Of a stretch of 29,971 bases of DNA, positions 23,779 through 29,971 are shown piece after piece. Below the pieces are notes generated by a model. It worked only from the letters and a program-made list of their open reading frames with translations. It was not told where the DNA came from and ran no database searches. Position numbers and translations under genes: made by a program. Each line of letters opens with the position of its first letter. Positions within the stretch are counted from its first letter, which is position 1. Source of the stretch: Yinghuangia elevatio (lineage in GTDB: Bacteria > Actinomycetota > Actinomycetes > Streptomycetales > Streptomycetaceae); assembly GCF_040649515.1 (NCBI RefSeq), contig NZ_JBEZFP010000120.1, forward strand, positions 1 to 29,971. Reading direction: 5' to 3'.

Positions 23779-24948
23779 TCAGCGCAGAAGTGAGTTCGGG
23801 CGCTCCAGCGCGGCGCTGATGAGGCGGTCGACCAACTCCGGGTACTCGACCCCGCTCGCCTTCCACATCTGCGGGTACATCGACACCGGGGTGAACCCGG
23901 GCATGGTGTTGACCTCGTTGATGACCACGCTGCCGCCGTCCAGCAGGAAGAAGTCGACGCGCGCGAGCCCTTCGCAGCTGAGGGCGTCGAACGCGGCCAC
24001 CGCCATGCGCTGCACCTCGCGCGTCTGCTCGTCCGTGAGGAGGGCGGGCACGTCGGTCTCGGTCACGTCGTCGAGGTACTTGGCCTCGAAATCGTAGAAC
24101 TCGTGGTCGCCGCGCACCCGGATCTCCGCCGGGACACTCGCGATCGCGCCGTCCCGCGTCTCCAGTACGCCGCATTCGATCTCGCGGCCGGTCAGCATGC
24201 CTTCGACGATGACCTTGGGGTCGTGCTTGCGCGCGGTCTCGATCGCCTCGTCGAGCGCGTCGATGTCGTGGACCTTGCTGATGCCCATGCTCGAACCGGC
24301 GCGCGCGGGCTTGACGAACACCGGGAAGCCGAGCGCCGCGACAGCCTCGCGCACCGCGGAGGGGTCGCGCTCCCAGTCGCGCGGGCGGATCGTCGTGTAC
24401 GGGCCGATCGGCAGGCCGAAGCCTTCGAACACCCGCTTCATGTACTCCTTGTCCATGCTGACCGAACTGGCCAGCACGCCCGAGCCGACGTATGGCACAC
24501 CCGCGAGTTCCAGCAGGCCCTGGATGGTGCCGTCCTCGCCGTACGCGCCGTGCAGCAGCGGGAACACCACGTCCACGCCGCCGAGCAGGTCGGTGACCTG
24601 CCCGGTCTCGACGAGCGTGAGCTCGCGCTGCGTCGGGTCGGCGGCCAGCACCACGGAACCGCCGGGCTCCGCGACGTCGGTGACGTCCGGCAGCCGCCCG
24701 GAGTTGCCGATCGCGAGGCGCTCGGCGGCGTCGGCGACCAGGGCCCAGCGGCCGTCCTGCGTGATGCCGAGCGGGAGCACGTCGTACTTCTCCCGGTCGA
24801 TGGCGGCGAGCACACTGCCCGCGGTCACGCAGGAGATCGCGTGCTCGGAGCTGCGCCCGCCGAACACGACGGCGACGCGCGGACGCGTGCCGCCGGCGGG
24901 GGTGCCGGTGGTGCCAGGGGTGCCGGAAGCGTGGGTGACGTCGTTCAT
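23779..24948 (-). CDS. ddl: D-alanine--D-alanine ligase
   Basis: Ddl joins two D-alanines for the peptidoglycan stem peptide. The 389-residue ATP-grasp enzyme shows VAVVFGGRSSEHAISC (residues 25-40), PLLHGAYGEDGTIQG, the Ser-loop GSSMGIS, EGMLTGREIECGVLE, and the C-terminal NEVNTMPGFTPVSMYP that binds metal and the second D-Ala. About 20 flexible Gly/Thr residues precede the domain. ATG 24948 has no clear ribosome site; TAGGGT ends 9 nt upstream, giving a near-leaderless mRNA. Residues that decide D-Ala-D-Ala against D-Ala-D-lactate use cannot be judged with certainty, though the housekeeping context favours the normal ligase. Confidence 0.97.
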   Translation of the reverse strand: MNDVTHASGTPGTTGTPAGGTRPRVAVVFGGRSSEHAISCVTAGSVLAAIDREKYDVLPLGITQDGRWALVADAAERLAIGNSGRLPDVTDVAEPGGSVVLAADPTQRELTLVETGQVTDLLGGVDVVFPLLHGAYGEDGTIQGLLELAGVPYVGSGVLASSVSMDKEYMKRVFEGFGLPIGPYTTIRPRDWERDPSAVREAVAALGFPVFVKPARAGSSMGISKVHDIDALDEAIETARKHDPKVIVEGMLTGREIECGVLETRDGAIASVPAEIRVRGDHEFYDFEAKYLDDVTETDVPALLTDEQTREVQRMAVAAFDALSCEGLARVDFFLLDGGSVVINEVNTMPGFTPVSMYPQMWKASGVEYPELVDRLISAALERPNSLLR

Positions 24949-24957
24949 GGTGGCAAA

Positions 24958-24963
24958 ACCCTA
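24958..24963 (-). promoter_or_regulatory. -10 box of ddl
   Basis: TAGGGT on the minus strand ends 9 nt before the ddl ATG. Transcription would start within two or three bases of the start codon. Confidence 0.45.
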
Positions 24964-24996
24964 CTGCCACATGTGTGCGAGCGTTGGGAGGCACCT

Positions 24997-25049
24997 CGCG
25001 GACGTCGGGGTTCGGCGTCGGTGTTCGGCGTCGGGGGGTGACGTCCGCG
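24997..25049 (-). terminator. Candidate stem-loop after gpsA, with direct repeats in the loop
   Basis: CGCGGACGTC (24997-25006) and GACGTCCGCG (25040-25049) form a perfect 10-bp stem. The 33-nt loop contains two copies of GTTCGGCGTCGG (25010-25021 and 25023-25034). It starts 12 bp past the gpsA stop, so it could end that transcript before the ddl promoter. Confidence 0.4.
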
Positions 25050-25061
25050 TCGGTGTCGGCG

Positions 25062-26075
25062 TCAGCCGTCGACGTCGTACCTCTCCGGCTTGGCGCTGCG
25101 CGACATGAGCTCTTTGACCGCCAGGCGCGGGGACTTGCCGTCCTTCACCATCGCGACCACGGTGTCGACGATCGGCATCTCCACGCCGTGCCGGCGCGCG
25201 AGTTCCTGCACCGCGACACACGACTTGACGCCCTCGGTGGTCTGGCTCGTCGCGGCGGTGGCCTCGTCGAGCGTCATGCCGCGCCCGAGGTTCATGCCGA
25301 AGGTGTGGTTGCGCGACAACGTCGACGAGCAGGTCGCCACCAGGTCGCCCAGGCCCGCGAGACCGGCGAACGTGTGCTGGTCGGCGCCCATCGCGGCGCC
25401 GAGGCGCATCGTCTCGGCAAGGCCGCGGGTGATGAGCGAGGCCTTGGCGTTGTCGCCCAGGTCCAGGCCGTCGGCGGCGCCGGCCGCGAGGCCGATGACG
25501 TTCTTGACGGTGCCGCCGAGTTCGCAGCCGACCACGTCGGAATTCGTGTACGGCCGGAAGTACGGCGTCATGCACGCGGCCTGGAGCCTGCGGGCGACGT
25601 CCTCGTCCGCACAGGCGACCACGCTCGCGGCGGGAAGGCGCCGGGCGATCTCGGCCGCCAGGTTGGGCCCGCTGACGACCGCCACGCGGTCCTCGGCGAC
25701 GCCGGCGACCTCGCCGATGACCTCGCTCATGCGCTTGGCGGTGCCGAGTTCGATGCCCTTCATGAGGCTCACCAGAACCGCGTCGGAGGGCAGCAGCGGC
25801 GCCCAGGCGGTGAGGTTCCCGCGCAGCGACTGCGACGGCACGGAGAGCACCACGAAGTCGGCGCCCGCGGCGGCCTTCCCGGGGTCGACCGTCGCGGTGA
25901 CCGTCTCGGGCAGGCGGACCCCGGGGAAGTAGCCGGGGTTGTGGTGGTCGTTGTTGATCGCGTCGACGACCTCGGGGCGGCGCGCCCACAGCGTCACTTC
26001 GCAGCCCGCGTCGGCGAGGATCATCGCGAAGGCCGTCCCCCAGGAGCCGGCGCCGAACACCGCGCAGCGCGTCAT
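25062..26075 (-). CDS. gpsA: NAD(P)H-dependent glycerol-3-phosphate dehydrogenase
   Basis: GpsA reduces dihydroxyacetone phosphate to sn-glycerol 3-phosphate, the backbone of phospholipids. The 337-residue protein has the nucleotide-binding GAGSWGTAFA (8-17), the KGIE segment, VSGPNLAAEIA, the substrate-site region VGCELGGTVKNVIGLAAG, and LAGLGDLVATC, all family hallmarks. The ATG at 26075 shares four bases (ATGA) with the stop of the upstream acyltransferase gene, which strongly suggests translational coupling of two consecutive steps of lipid synthesis. The end (KPERYDVDG) is short and unremarkable. Confidence 0.97.
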   Translation of the reverse strand: MTRCAVFGAGSWGTAFAMILADAGCEVTLWARRPEVVDAINNDHHNPGYFPGVRLPETVTATVDPGKAAAGADFVVLSVPSQSLRGNLTAWAPLLPSDAVLVSLMKGIELGTAKRMSEVIGEVAGVAEDRVAVVSGPNLAAEIARRLPAASVVACADEDVARRLQAACMTPYFRPYTNSDVVGCELGGTVKNVIGLAAGAADGLDLGDNAKASLITRGLAETMRLGAAMGADQHTFAGLAGLGDLVATCSSTLSRNHTFGMNLGRGMTLDEATAATSQTTEGVKSCVAVQELARRHGVEMPIVDTVVAMVKDGKSPRLAVKELMSRSAKPERYDVDG

Positions 26076-26953
26076 GCGGCGCCGCCCTCGGCGGTGCGCT
26101 CGGTCGGGCGCTCCGCGGGGCGCTCGGCCGGGGGTTCGGCGGGGGCCTCGGAGAGAGTCTCGGCGGGGCTCCCGGCGGCGCTCCCGGTCGCGGGCTTGTC
26201 CCCCTCGGCGGGGCCGGTCGCCGCCGGATCCGCCTGCGGTCCGGGCGTGTTCTTGGCCTTGCGGCGGCTCTCGCGCGGCGGGACGGGCTCTTCGCGCAAC
26301 TTGGCGAGCAGTTCGGTCACGGCGTCCATGATGCGGTCCGTGGCGCCGCGCAGGACATCGGCGGTCAGTTCGCGGCCGCGGAACTCGTCGAGGTCGACGG
26401 CCGGTCCGGCGAGCACCTTCATGGTCTTGCGCGGGAGGAGGCGGGGGCGCTTGGCGTACGGCGCCAGCAGGTCCTGGGCACCCCACTGGGCGACGGGGAT
26501 CACCGGAGCGCCGGTGGTCAGCGCGATGCGCGCGGCACCGGTCTTGCCCTGCATGGGCCACAGCGCCTTGTCGCGCGTGATCGTGCCCTCGGGGTAGACG
26601 GCCACGCAGTCGCCGCGTTCGACCGCCTCCACCGCGGCGCGGAAGGCCAGCGCGGCGTCGGCGGAATCGCGGTAGACGGGGATCTGGCCGGCGCCCTTGA
26701 TGATGCGGCCCACCACCGGGATCTTGAACAGCGAGGACTTCGCGAGGAAGTGCGCCTCACGGCCGGACTCGTACTGGAAATGCGCATAAGTCAGCGGGTC
26801 GACATAACTGATGTGGTTGACCGCGGTGACGAAGCCGCCCTCCACGGGGATGTGCTCCATCCCGCGCCAGTCGCGCTTGGTGAACACCAGGAGCAGGGGT
26901 TTGACCACCACGACCACGACGCGGTACCAGAAGCCGATCCTTCTCCGGGCCAT
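26072..26953 (-). CDS. plsC: 1-acyl-sn-glycerol-3-phosphate acyltransferase (PlsC family)
   Basis: This membrane-associated enzyme transfers an acyl chain to lysophosphatidic acid to give phosphatidic acid. The 293-residue protein has a hydrophobic N-terminus (FWYRVVVVVVKPLLLVF, 8-24), the catalytic NHISYVD (46-52, the H-x4-D motif), IPVYR (91-95) and the glycerol-phosphate-binding PEGT (121-124). The last 55 residues are a disordered Pro/Ala/Glu tail with PAER repeats. ATG 26953 follows a perfect AGGAGG at 10 nt. It is coupled to gpsA by ATGA overlap. The acyl acceptor is assumed from the family; other members use different lysolipids. Confidence 0.93.
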   Translation of the reverse strand: MARRRIGFWYRVVVVVVKPLLLVFTKRDWRGMEHIPVEGGFVTAVNHISYVDPLTYAHFQYESGREAHFLAKSSLFKIPVVGRIIKGAGQIPVYRDSADAALAFRAAVEAVERGDCVAVYPEGTITRDKALWPMQGKTGAARIALTTGAPVIPVAQWGAQDLLAPYAKRPRLLPRKTMKVLAGPAVDLDEFRGRELTADVLRGATDRIMDAVTELLAKLREEPVPPRESRRKAKNTPGPQADPAATGPAEGDKPATGSAAGSPAETLSEAPAEPPAERPAERPTERTAEGGAA

Positions 26954-27028
26954 CAGTAGCGAGCCTCCTGAGTCGTGTTGCGCCGTGTCCCTGCTCACAC
27001 AATGGGCGACCGGGCTGAGCGGATGCCG

Positions 27029-27055
27029 ATTATGTACAAGGGAACACCATGGTGT
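27029..27055 (-). promoter_or_regulatory. Candidate plsC-gpsA promoter with a 12-bp palindrome in its spacer
   Basis: CATAAT (27029-27034, minus strand) is a strong -10 for this GC-rich genome. The perfect palindrome ACACCATGGTGT (27044-27055) lies just upstream, between -10 and the expected -35. The -35 itself is poor, which would suit an activator or repressor site. The leader would be about 70 nt. Confidence 0.45.
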
Positions 27056-27333
27056 GATCGCCCCCGGGCACAACCCCCCGCGCCCCGGTCGATGCCCGTA
27101 GTTTCCCGTGAGAATCGTCGCGATGTCGAGAAAGGCGCACGTCCAACGCACCGGCGGAGTCCGGAGCAATGCTTTTACCGGCCTCGAAGGGGCGTCCGGC
27201 ACGAGGTCGCGCACCGACGATCGAGCGGGCGGATCCGGGCACACAAGGGCACGGCATACGAGCACAGATGAGCAAGGTTGGGCACGCTTGAGCCCACTCG
27301 ATCGAGTCGACCGAGCACGCCGGGCAAGCTGGA

Positions 27334-27353
27334 CAAGGCTTGGACAAGCCTTG
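27334..27353. promoter_or_regulatory. Perfect inverted repeat just upstream of cofC
   Basis: CAAGGCTT-GGAC-AAGCCTTG is an 8-4-8 perfect dyad ending 35 bp before the cofC ATG. It is surrounded by further direct copies of TGGACAAG/TGGACA. It could be an operator or, in RNA, a hairpin ahead of the ribosome site. Confidence 0.45.
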
Positions 27354-27388
27354 GACACGACAGGAACAGCGAGACGCAGGGAGGACGG

Positions 27389-28087
27389 ATGCGCGAACCC
27401 CGGGTGACCCCTGGCCTCGCGGTACGCCCCGGCCTTCCGGTCGTCCCGCCCGCACCGCGCCACTGGCGGCTGGTGGTGCCCGTGAAGCCCCTCCCGATCG
27501 CCAAGAGCCGCCTGGCCCCCGCGACCGGGGAGCACCGCGGCGAACTCGCCCTGGCGTTCGCCGCGGACACGGTACGCGCGGCGCTGGCATGCGGGCGCGT
27601 CGACGGGGTCCTGGTGGTGACGGACGACCCGCTGGTCGCCGAGGCGGTGCGCGCGCAGGGCGCGGAGACCGCCGCCGACGTGGGCAGCGGGCTCAACGCG
27701 GCGCTCGCGCACGGTGCCGCACTCGCCGGGCGACGCTGGCCGGGCACCGGGATCGCGGCGCTGTCCGCCGACCTGCCCGCGCTGCGCTCCGCGGAGTTGG
27801 ACCGGGTGCTCGGCCAAGCGAGCGCGTACCACCGCTCGTTCCTGCCGGACGCGGCCGGCATCGGCACGACTCTGCTGGCGGCCTCCCCGGGGGTTCCGCT
27901 CGCGCCCGCTTTCGGCGGCGCCTCCCGGGCCCGGCACCGCGCCTCGGGGGCCCACGAACTCAGGCCGCCGGGTGTCGATTCGGTACGCCGGGACGTCGAC
28001 ACCGTCGAGGATCTCGCGCGTGCGGTCGAGCTGGGTGTCGGCCCGCGGACGTGGGCGGTCCTGCCGTTGCTGACGGCAGGCTGCTGA
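27389..28087 (+). CDS. cofC: 2-phospho-L-lactate / phosphoenolpyruvate guanylyltransferase (CofC/FbiD)
   Basis: CofC (FbiD) activates 2-phospholactate or phosphoenolpyruvate with GTP in coenzyme F420 synthesis. The 232-residue protein has the nucleotidyltransferase start LVVPVKPLPIAKSRLAP (28-44), TDDPLVAEA, and SADLPAL, where the Asp is expected to bind metal. ATG 27389 lies 5 nt after GGGAGG. An N-terminal extension of about 25 residues (REPRVTPGLAVRPGLPVVPP) precedes the core. The rest of the F420 genes (fbiA, fbiB, fbiC) are not in the window, which is usual. The stop codon is the first three bases of a 13-bp tandem array. Whether PEP or phospholactate is the substrate cannot be read. Confidence 0.92.
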   Translation: MREPRVTPGLAVRPGLPVVPPAPRHWRLVVPVKPLPIAKSRLAPATGEHRGELALAFAADTVRAALACGRVDGVLVVTDDPLVAEAVRAQGAETAADVGSGLNAALAHGAALAGRRWPGTGIAALSADLPALRSAELDRVLGQASAYHRSFLPDAAGIGTTLLAASPGVPLAPAFGGASRARHRASGAHELRPPGVDSVRRDVDTVEDLARAVELGVGPRTWAVLPLLTAGC

Positions 28088-28137
28088 CGTCCGCTCCTGA
28101 CGTCCGCTCCTGACGTCCGCTCCTGACGTCGGCTGCC
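28085..28137. repeat. 13-bp tandem repeat starting at the cofC stop codon
   Basis: Three perfect head-to-tail units of TGACGTCCGCTCC (28085-28097, 28098-28110, 28111-28123) are followed by a diverged fourth (TGACGTCGGCTGCC). The first TGA is the cofC stop. Each unit holds the palindrome GACGTC. Confidence 0.9.
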
Positions 28138-28179
28138 GAAGTCGGGCTGGTGAGTGCGGGCTGCCCGACCAAGGGCTGC

Positions 28180-28279
28180 GGCCCTCTGGGCTGAGGCCCG
28201 GATGGTTGCGGCCCGGATGGTTGCGGCCCGCAGGGCTGCGGTCGCGCGGCCGCGGTCCGAGGCCGCGGTCCGAGGCGGC
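28180..28279. repeat. 15-bp and 13-bp tandem repeats downstream of cofC
   Basis: Two identical units GGCCCGGATGGTTGC (28195-28209, 28210-28224) are flanked by diverged copies at 28180-28194 and 28225-28239. After a short spacer come two 13-bp units, GGTCCGAGGCCGC (28254-28266) and a one-mismatch copy (28267-28279). Confidence 0.85.
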
Positions 28280-28494
28280 AGGGCCACGTGCGGTTCGCGC
28301 CGGACGGTTTCGCGGCTCGGGAGGGTCGGGCGAAGCCGGTGCGGCGGTACACGATCAAGGCCGCGGGCCCGAGAAGGCGTGCAGTGGCCCACTGGACGCC
28401 CGTTCGTGGCCTCCGGCACCTCGCAGTAGCCCGCAGGAGACTTCGCAGCCTCAGCGGGCCGTACAGCGTTGCCGGCGTCGGTCGCGGCGGGCCG

Positions 28495-28500
28495 TACCCT
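28495..28500 (+). promoter_or_regulatory. -10 box of a leaderless OB-fold gene
   Basis: TACCCT lies exactly 6 nt before the ATG at 28507, the same spacing as for the DUF3515 gene. No Shine-Dalgarno is present between (CGAGCC). A TTGCCG at 28469 is 20 bp upstream, too far for an ideal -35. Confidence 0.55.
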
Positions 28501-28506
28501 CGAGCC

Positions 28507-28725
28507 ATGCAGGGAACCGTGCACACATTCGACGCCGCCACCCGGTCGGGCACTGTGCTGCTCGACGACGGCAGCGCGCTCCCCTACCCCGCATCGGCGT
28601 TCGACGCCTCGGGGCTTCGGCTCTTGCGGCCCGGCCAGCGGGTGCGGCTCAAGGCCGAAGGCGAAGGGCCGGAGCGCACCGCGGTATTCCTGACGATCGC
28701 CACGCTGTCCGATCCGCATGTGTGA
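28507..28725 (+). CDS. Small cold-shock/OB-fold-like protein
   Basis: The 72-residue protein (MQGTVHTFDAATRSGTVLLD...) has the size and beta-strand pattern of a cold-shock-like OB fold: GTVxxFD, then SGTVLLDDGSALPYPASAF, then the basic strand LLRPGQRVRLKAEG. The RNA-binding aromatic motifs of true Csp proteins (KGFGFI and VFVHF) are missing, so nucleic-acid binding is doubtful. I recall similar proteins at this place in Streptomyces. The start is supported by the leaderless-type promoter, and a hairpin follows 51 bp after the stop. Confidence 0.8.
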   Translation: MQGTVHTFDAATRSGTVLLDDGSALPYPASAFDASGLRLLRPGQRVRLKAEGEGPERTAVFLTIATLSDPHV

Positions 28726-28776
28726 CCACCCGCCGAACACCCGTACGGCCTAAGCAAACGCGCCCCGGGCGCCGCG

Positions 28777-28799
28777 CGGGAGGCAGCAAGTGCCTCCCG
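28777..28799 (+). terminator. Hairpin terminator of the OB-fold gene
   Basis: A perfect 9-bp stem, CGGGAGGCA / TGCCTCCCG, with loop GCAAG, followed by a C-run and GGTTTT. Confidence 0.8.
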
Positions 28800-29252
28800 T
28801 CCCCCCGGTTTTCCGCCTTCCGAGTAGCCACTGCCACCCCGATGGCCCAACGACTCGACCCGCAACTCACCCGCCCCGCAGGCCTCGAACGTACTCGCGA
28901 GCCGCGACCGCGCCGGGCCGATCGGCCCCAACAGCCCCGCCGCGCAAGGGGCGCGGCGAGTCACGGGCGATGCGCCGGCGCCCTGCGACGGCACGGTGGT
29001 GCCCGAGGGGTTCAGGCGGTCGGAGGGCTTGGCGGGACTGGTGCCGTACCCGAACGGCCCTGCGGCGTATGGGTCGCGCGTGAACGCGGTGCGGTGACGC
29101 GCGACCGACGATCGTCCAACTCCCCCGGCTCCCCTGCCCCAACGCTCCGCGAGTTGGCCCACCAGGTCGACGCGTCCACGAACAAGCGTGCGAATAACGG
29201 TGCCATGGAAGGGATCGGAGCGTACGGAGCACCCGGCGGTCGGCGCCGAGCC

Positions 29253-29411
29253 CCAACTCGGCGGCATGGCCCGGCAACTGCGCACCGCCGGCGTCCGGTT
29301 GCCTCTCGCTCCGCAGCCTTGGGCACCGCTCCGAGAGCCGCCCAGCCGCGATGTGTCCCGGCCTCTCGTGTCGCGGGTTTGCCAACTCGCAGTGACGGCC
29401 CGGCAACTGCG
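29253..29411. repeat. Imperfect 30-bp direct repeat, 129 bp apart
   Basis: Copies at 29253-29282 and 29382-29411 share CCAACTCG at the left and GGCCCGGCAACTGCG at the right, about 25 of 30 positions overall. The offset of 129 bp is a multiple of three, and in the plus frame both read QL...ARQLR.A.V. Confidence 0.6.
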
Positions 29412-29723
29412 GGCCGCGGCGGTGGCCGTGGGGTGGCCGAGCTGCGTCCGGGGACCGTCACGAGGACTCCGACAGGCACGTCCGCCCCCACCCCACCCGA
29501 ACCCACGCCTCTGCCAAGCCCGGAGGCCCGGAGGGCCTGAAGCCCTGATGCCTTGAGCCCGTCGAGCCCTGGCCGCAGTCACATAGGTCCTCGGCGAGCG
29601 CGGCCACGCCACGCGCGGCGCCGGAGCCCCGGGCTGGGGGCCGTCGTTCGCCGGGTCAGATGCCGCGGCGTTCAATGCAGTCCGCAACCGCGGCTCCCAC
29701 CCCGGGGCCCGCGGACCGCGAAG

Positions 29724-29760
29724 TGCCCGTGTACGCGGGCCACAAGGCCCGGTACGGGCA
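29724..29760. terminator. Stem-loop in the right-hand gene-free region
   Basis: Outer arms TGCCCGT / ACGGGCA (7 bp) enclose inner arms CGGGCC / GGCCCG (6 bp) with an ACAA loop and a small internal loop. It resembles a terminator but follows no recognised gene; it may belong to a gene beyond the window. Confidence 0.4.
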
Positions 29761-29971
29761 GGCCCGCAGAAGTCCCGTCCCCGGCTCGGCCGAACCCGTT
29801 CCCGCGCCGCGTAGGCGGATCGCACCCGAACGGCCCTGTCCTATCAGGCCCCCGCCGACGCCCGGCCGGGGTGCTCCGCCCCCGTCTCCGACCCGCGTGT
29901 CCGCCCCGTCTCCGTCGCCTGTGCGGAACGCGGGGTTCCGGACGCGCGACGGGCCGGACCCTCGAATGAGG

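Larger units (their letters stand above)
26954..27388. other. Divergent intergenic region plsC / cofC
   Basis: This 435-bp spacer holds no supportable gene but several dyads: ACACCATGGTGT (27044-27055), ACTCGATCGAGT (27296-27307) and CAAGGCTTGGACAAGCCTTG (27334-27353). A TAGTTT at about 27090 could be a plus-strand -10 box but lacks a -35. Confidence 0.5.
28088..28506. other. Repeat-rich intergenic region cofC / OB-fold gene
   Basis: The 419-bp gap has no gene I can support. Its first half is almost wholly tandem repeats (13 bp, then 15 bp, then 13 bp units); its second half ends in the promoter of the following gene. Confidence 0.55.
28726..29971. other. 1.2-kb region without a supportable gene
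   Basis: Several long open frames cross this stretch on both strands, but their translations are Arg/Pro/Gly-rich, show no family resemblance and lack good ribosome sites, as expected by chance in very GC-rich DNA. Third-base composition of the best plus-strand frame (29188-29556) is not strongly biased. The region holds a terminator (28777-28799), a 30-bp imperfect direct repeat (29253-29411) and a stem-loop (29724-29760). No tRNA was found. Confidence 0.5.

Noticed and set aside
28085..28280. Repeat arrays considered as a CRISPR locus
   Set aside because: Units are 13-15 bp and directly adjacent, with no unique spacers of 30 bp or so and no cas genes.
28206..29540. 444-codon plus-strand frame over the repeats and the OB-fold gene
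   Set aside because: Runs through the leaderless promoter and OB-fold gene in another frame; composition is that of chance GC-rich translation.
29641..29700. GTTCAATGC resembling a tRNA T-loop
   Set aside because: Flanking bases cannot form the T-stem and no acceptor or anticodon arm is present.
28584..29825. 413-codon minus-strand frame in the right-hand gene-free region
   Set aside because: Overlaps the supported OB-fold gene, is rich in Arg/Pro/Gly/Ser without domain signs, and has no credible start signal.

Overview
The window is chromosomal DNA from a high-GC actinomycete, most likely of the Streptomyces family. Two things suggest this. Nearly every gene has an actinobacterial form: NsdA-type regulator, FtsY with an N-terminal membrane anchor and Pro-rich acidic linker, Zn-ribbon L32 and L28, a stand-alone RAM-domain protein, DUF3515, and CofC of the F420 pathway. 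The gene order nsdA / ftsY / smc / mutM-rnc-rpmF-DUF177 / coaD-rsmD / recG / FakA-like / rpmB / thiD-thiL / RAM protein / ddl / gpsA-plsC / cofC also matches, as I recall it, the conserved Streptomyces core around nsdA-ftsY-smc. I cannot name the species. Starts were chosen by family alignment from memory plus ribosome binding sites or -10 boxes, and several genes begin with GTG.

Layout. At the left (122-2685) an nsdA regulator and an orphan primase/polymerase-type domain protein are divergent. Next come ftsY (protein targeting, minus) and a luciferase-like flavin oxidoreductase (plus), sharing a divergent promoter region, then the large smc gene (minus, 5475-9116). A 64-residue coiled-coil protein and a membrane-anchored or secreted CAP-domain protein follow. 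From 15.9 kb leftward runs a minus-strand housekeeping series: rsmD and coaD; a SepIVA/DivIVA-like coiled-coil protein; then DUF177-rpmF-rnc-mutM, a likely operon for ribosome assembly, RNA processing and DNA repair. Further right are recG and a FakA-like DAK2 kinase (minus), rpmB (plus), thiD and thiL (minus, thiamine), a RAM protein and a DUF3515 protein (plus), ddl (cell wall), and the coupled pair plsC-gpsA (phospholipid precursors). cofC (plus, F420) and a small OB-fold-like protein close the coding part. The last 1.2 kb holds no gene I can support.

Most of the window is ordinary core genome. I see no mobile element, CRISPR array, tRNA, rRNA, defence island or biosynthetic cluster, and I do not claim a new multi-gene system. 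What deserves a second look is regulatory and repeat structure: (i) several genes with a TANNNT box 6-9 nt before the start codon, which predicts leaderless or near-leaderless mRNAs (smc, thiD, DUF3515, the OB-fold protein, ddl); (ii) a 13-codon leaderless-type leader ORF whose stop overlaps the rsmD start (ATGA); (iii) perfect or near-perfect palindromes at promoters, above all the 18-bp one before the CAP gene; (iv) short tandem arrays (12-16 bp units) beside stop codons, after smc and cofC and near gpsA; and (v) low-complexity insertions in the FakA-like, RecG, Smc and SepIVA-like proteins.
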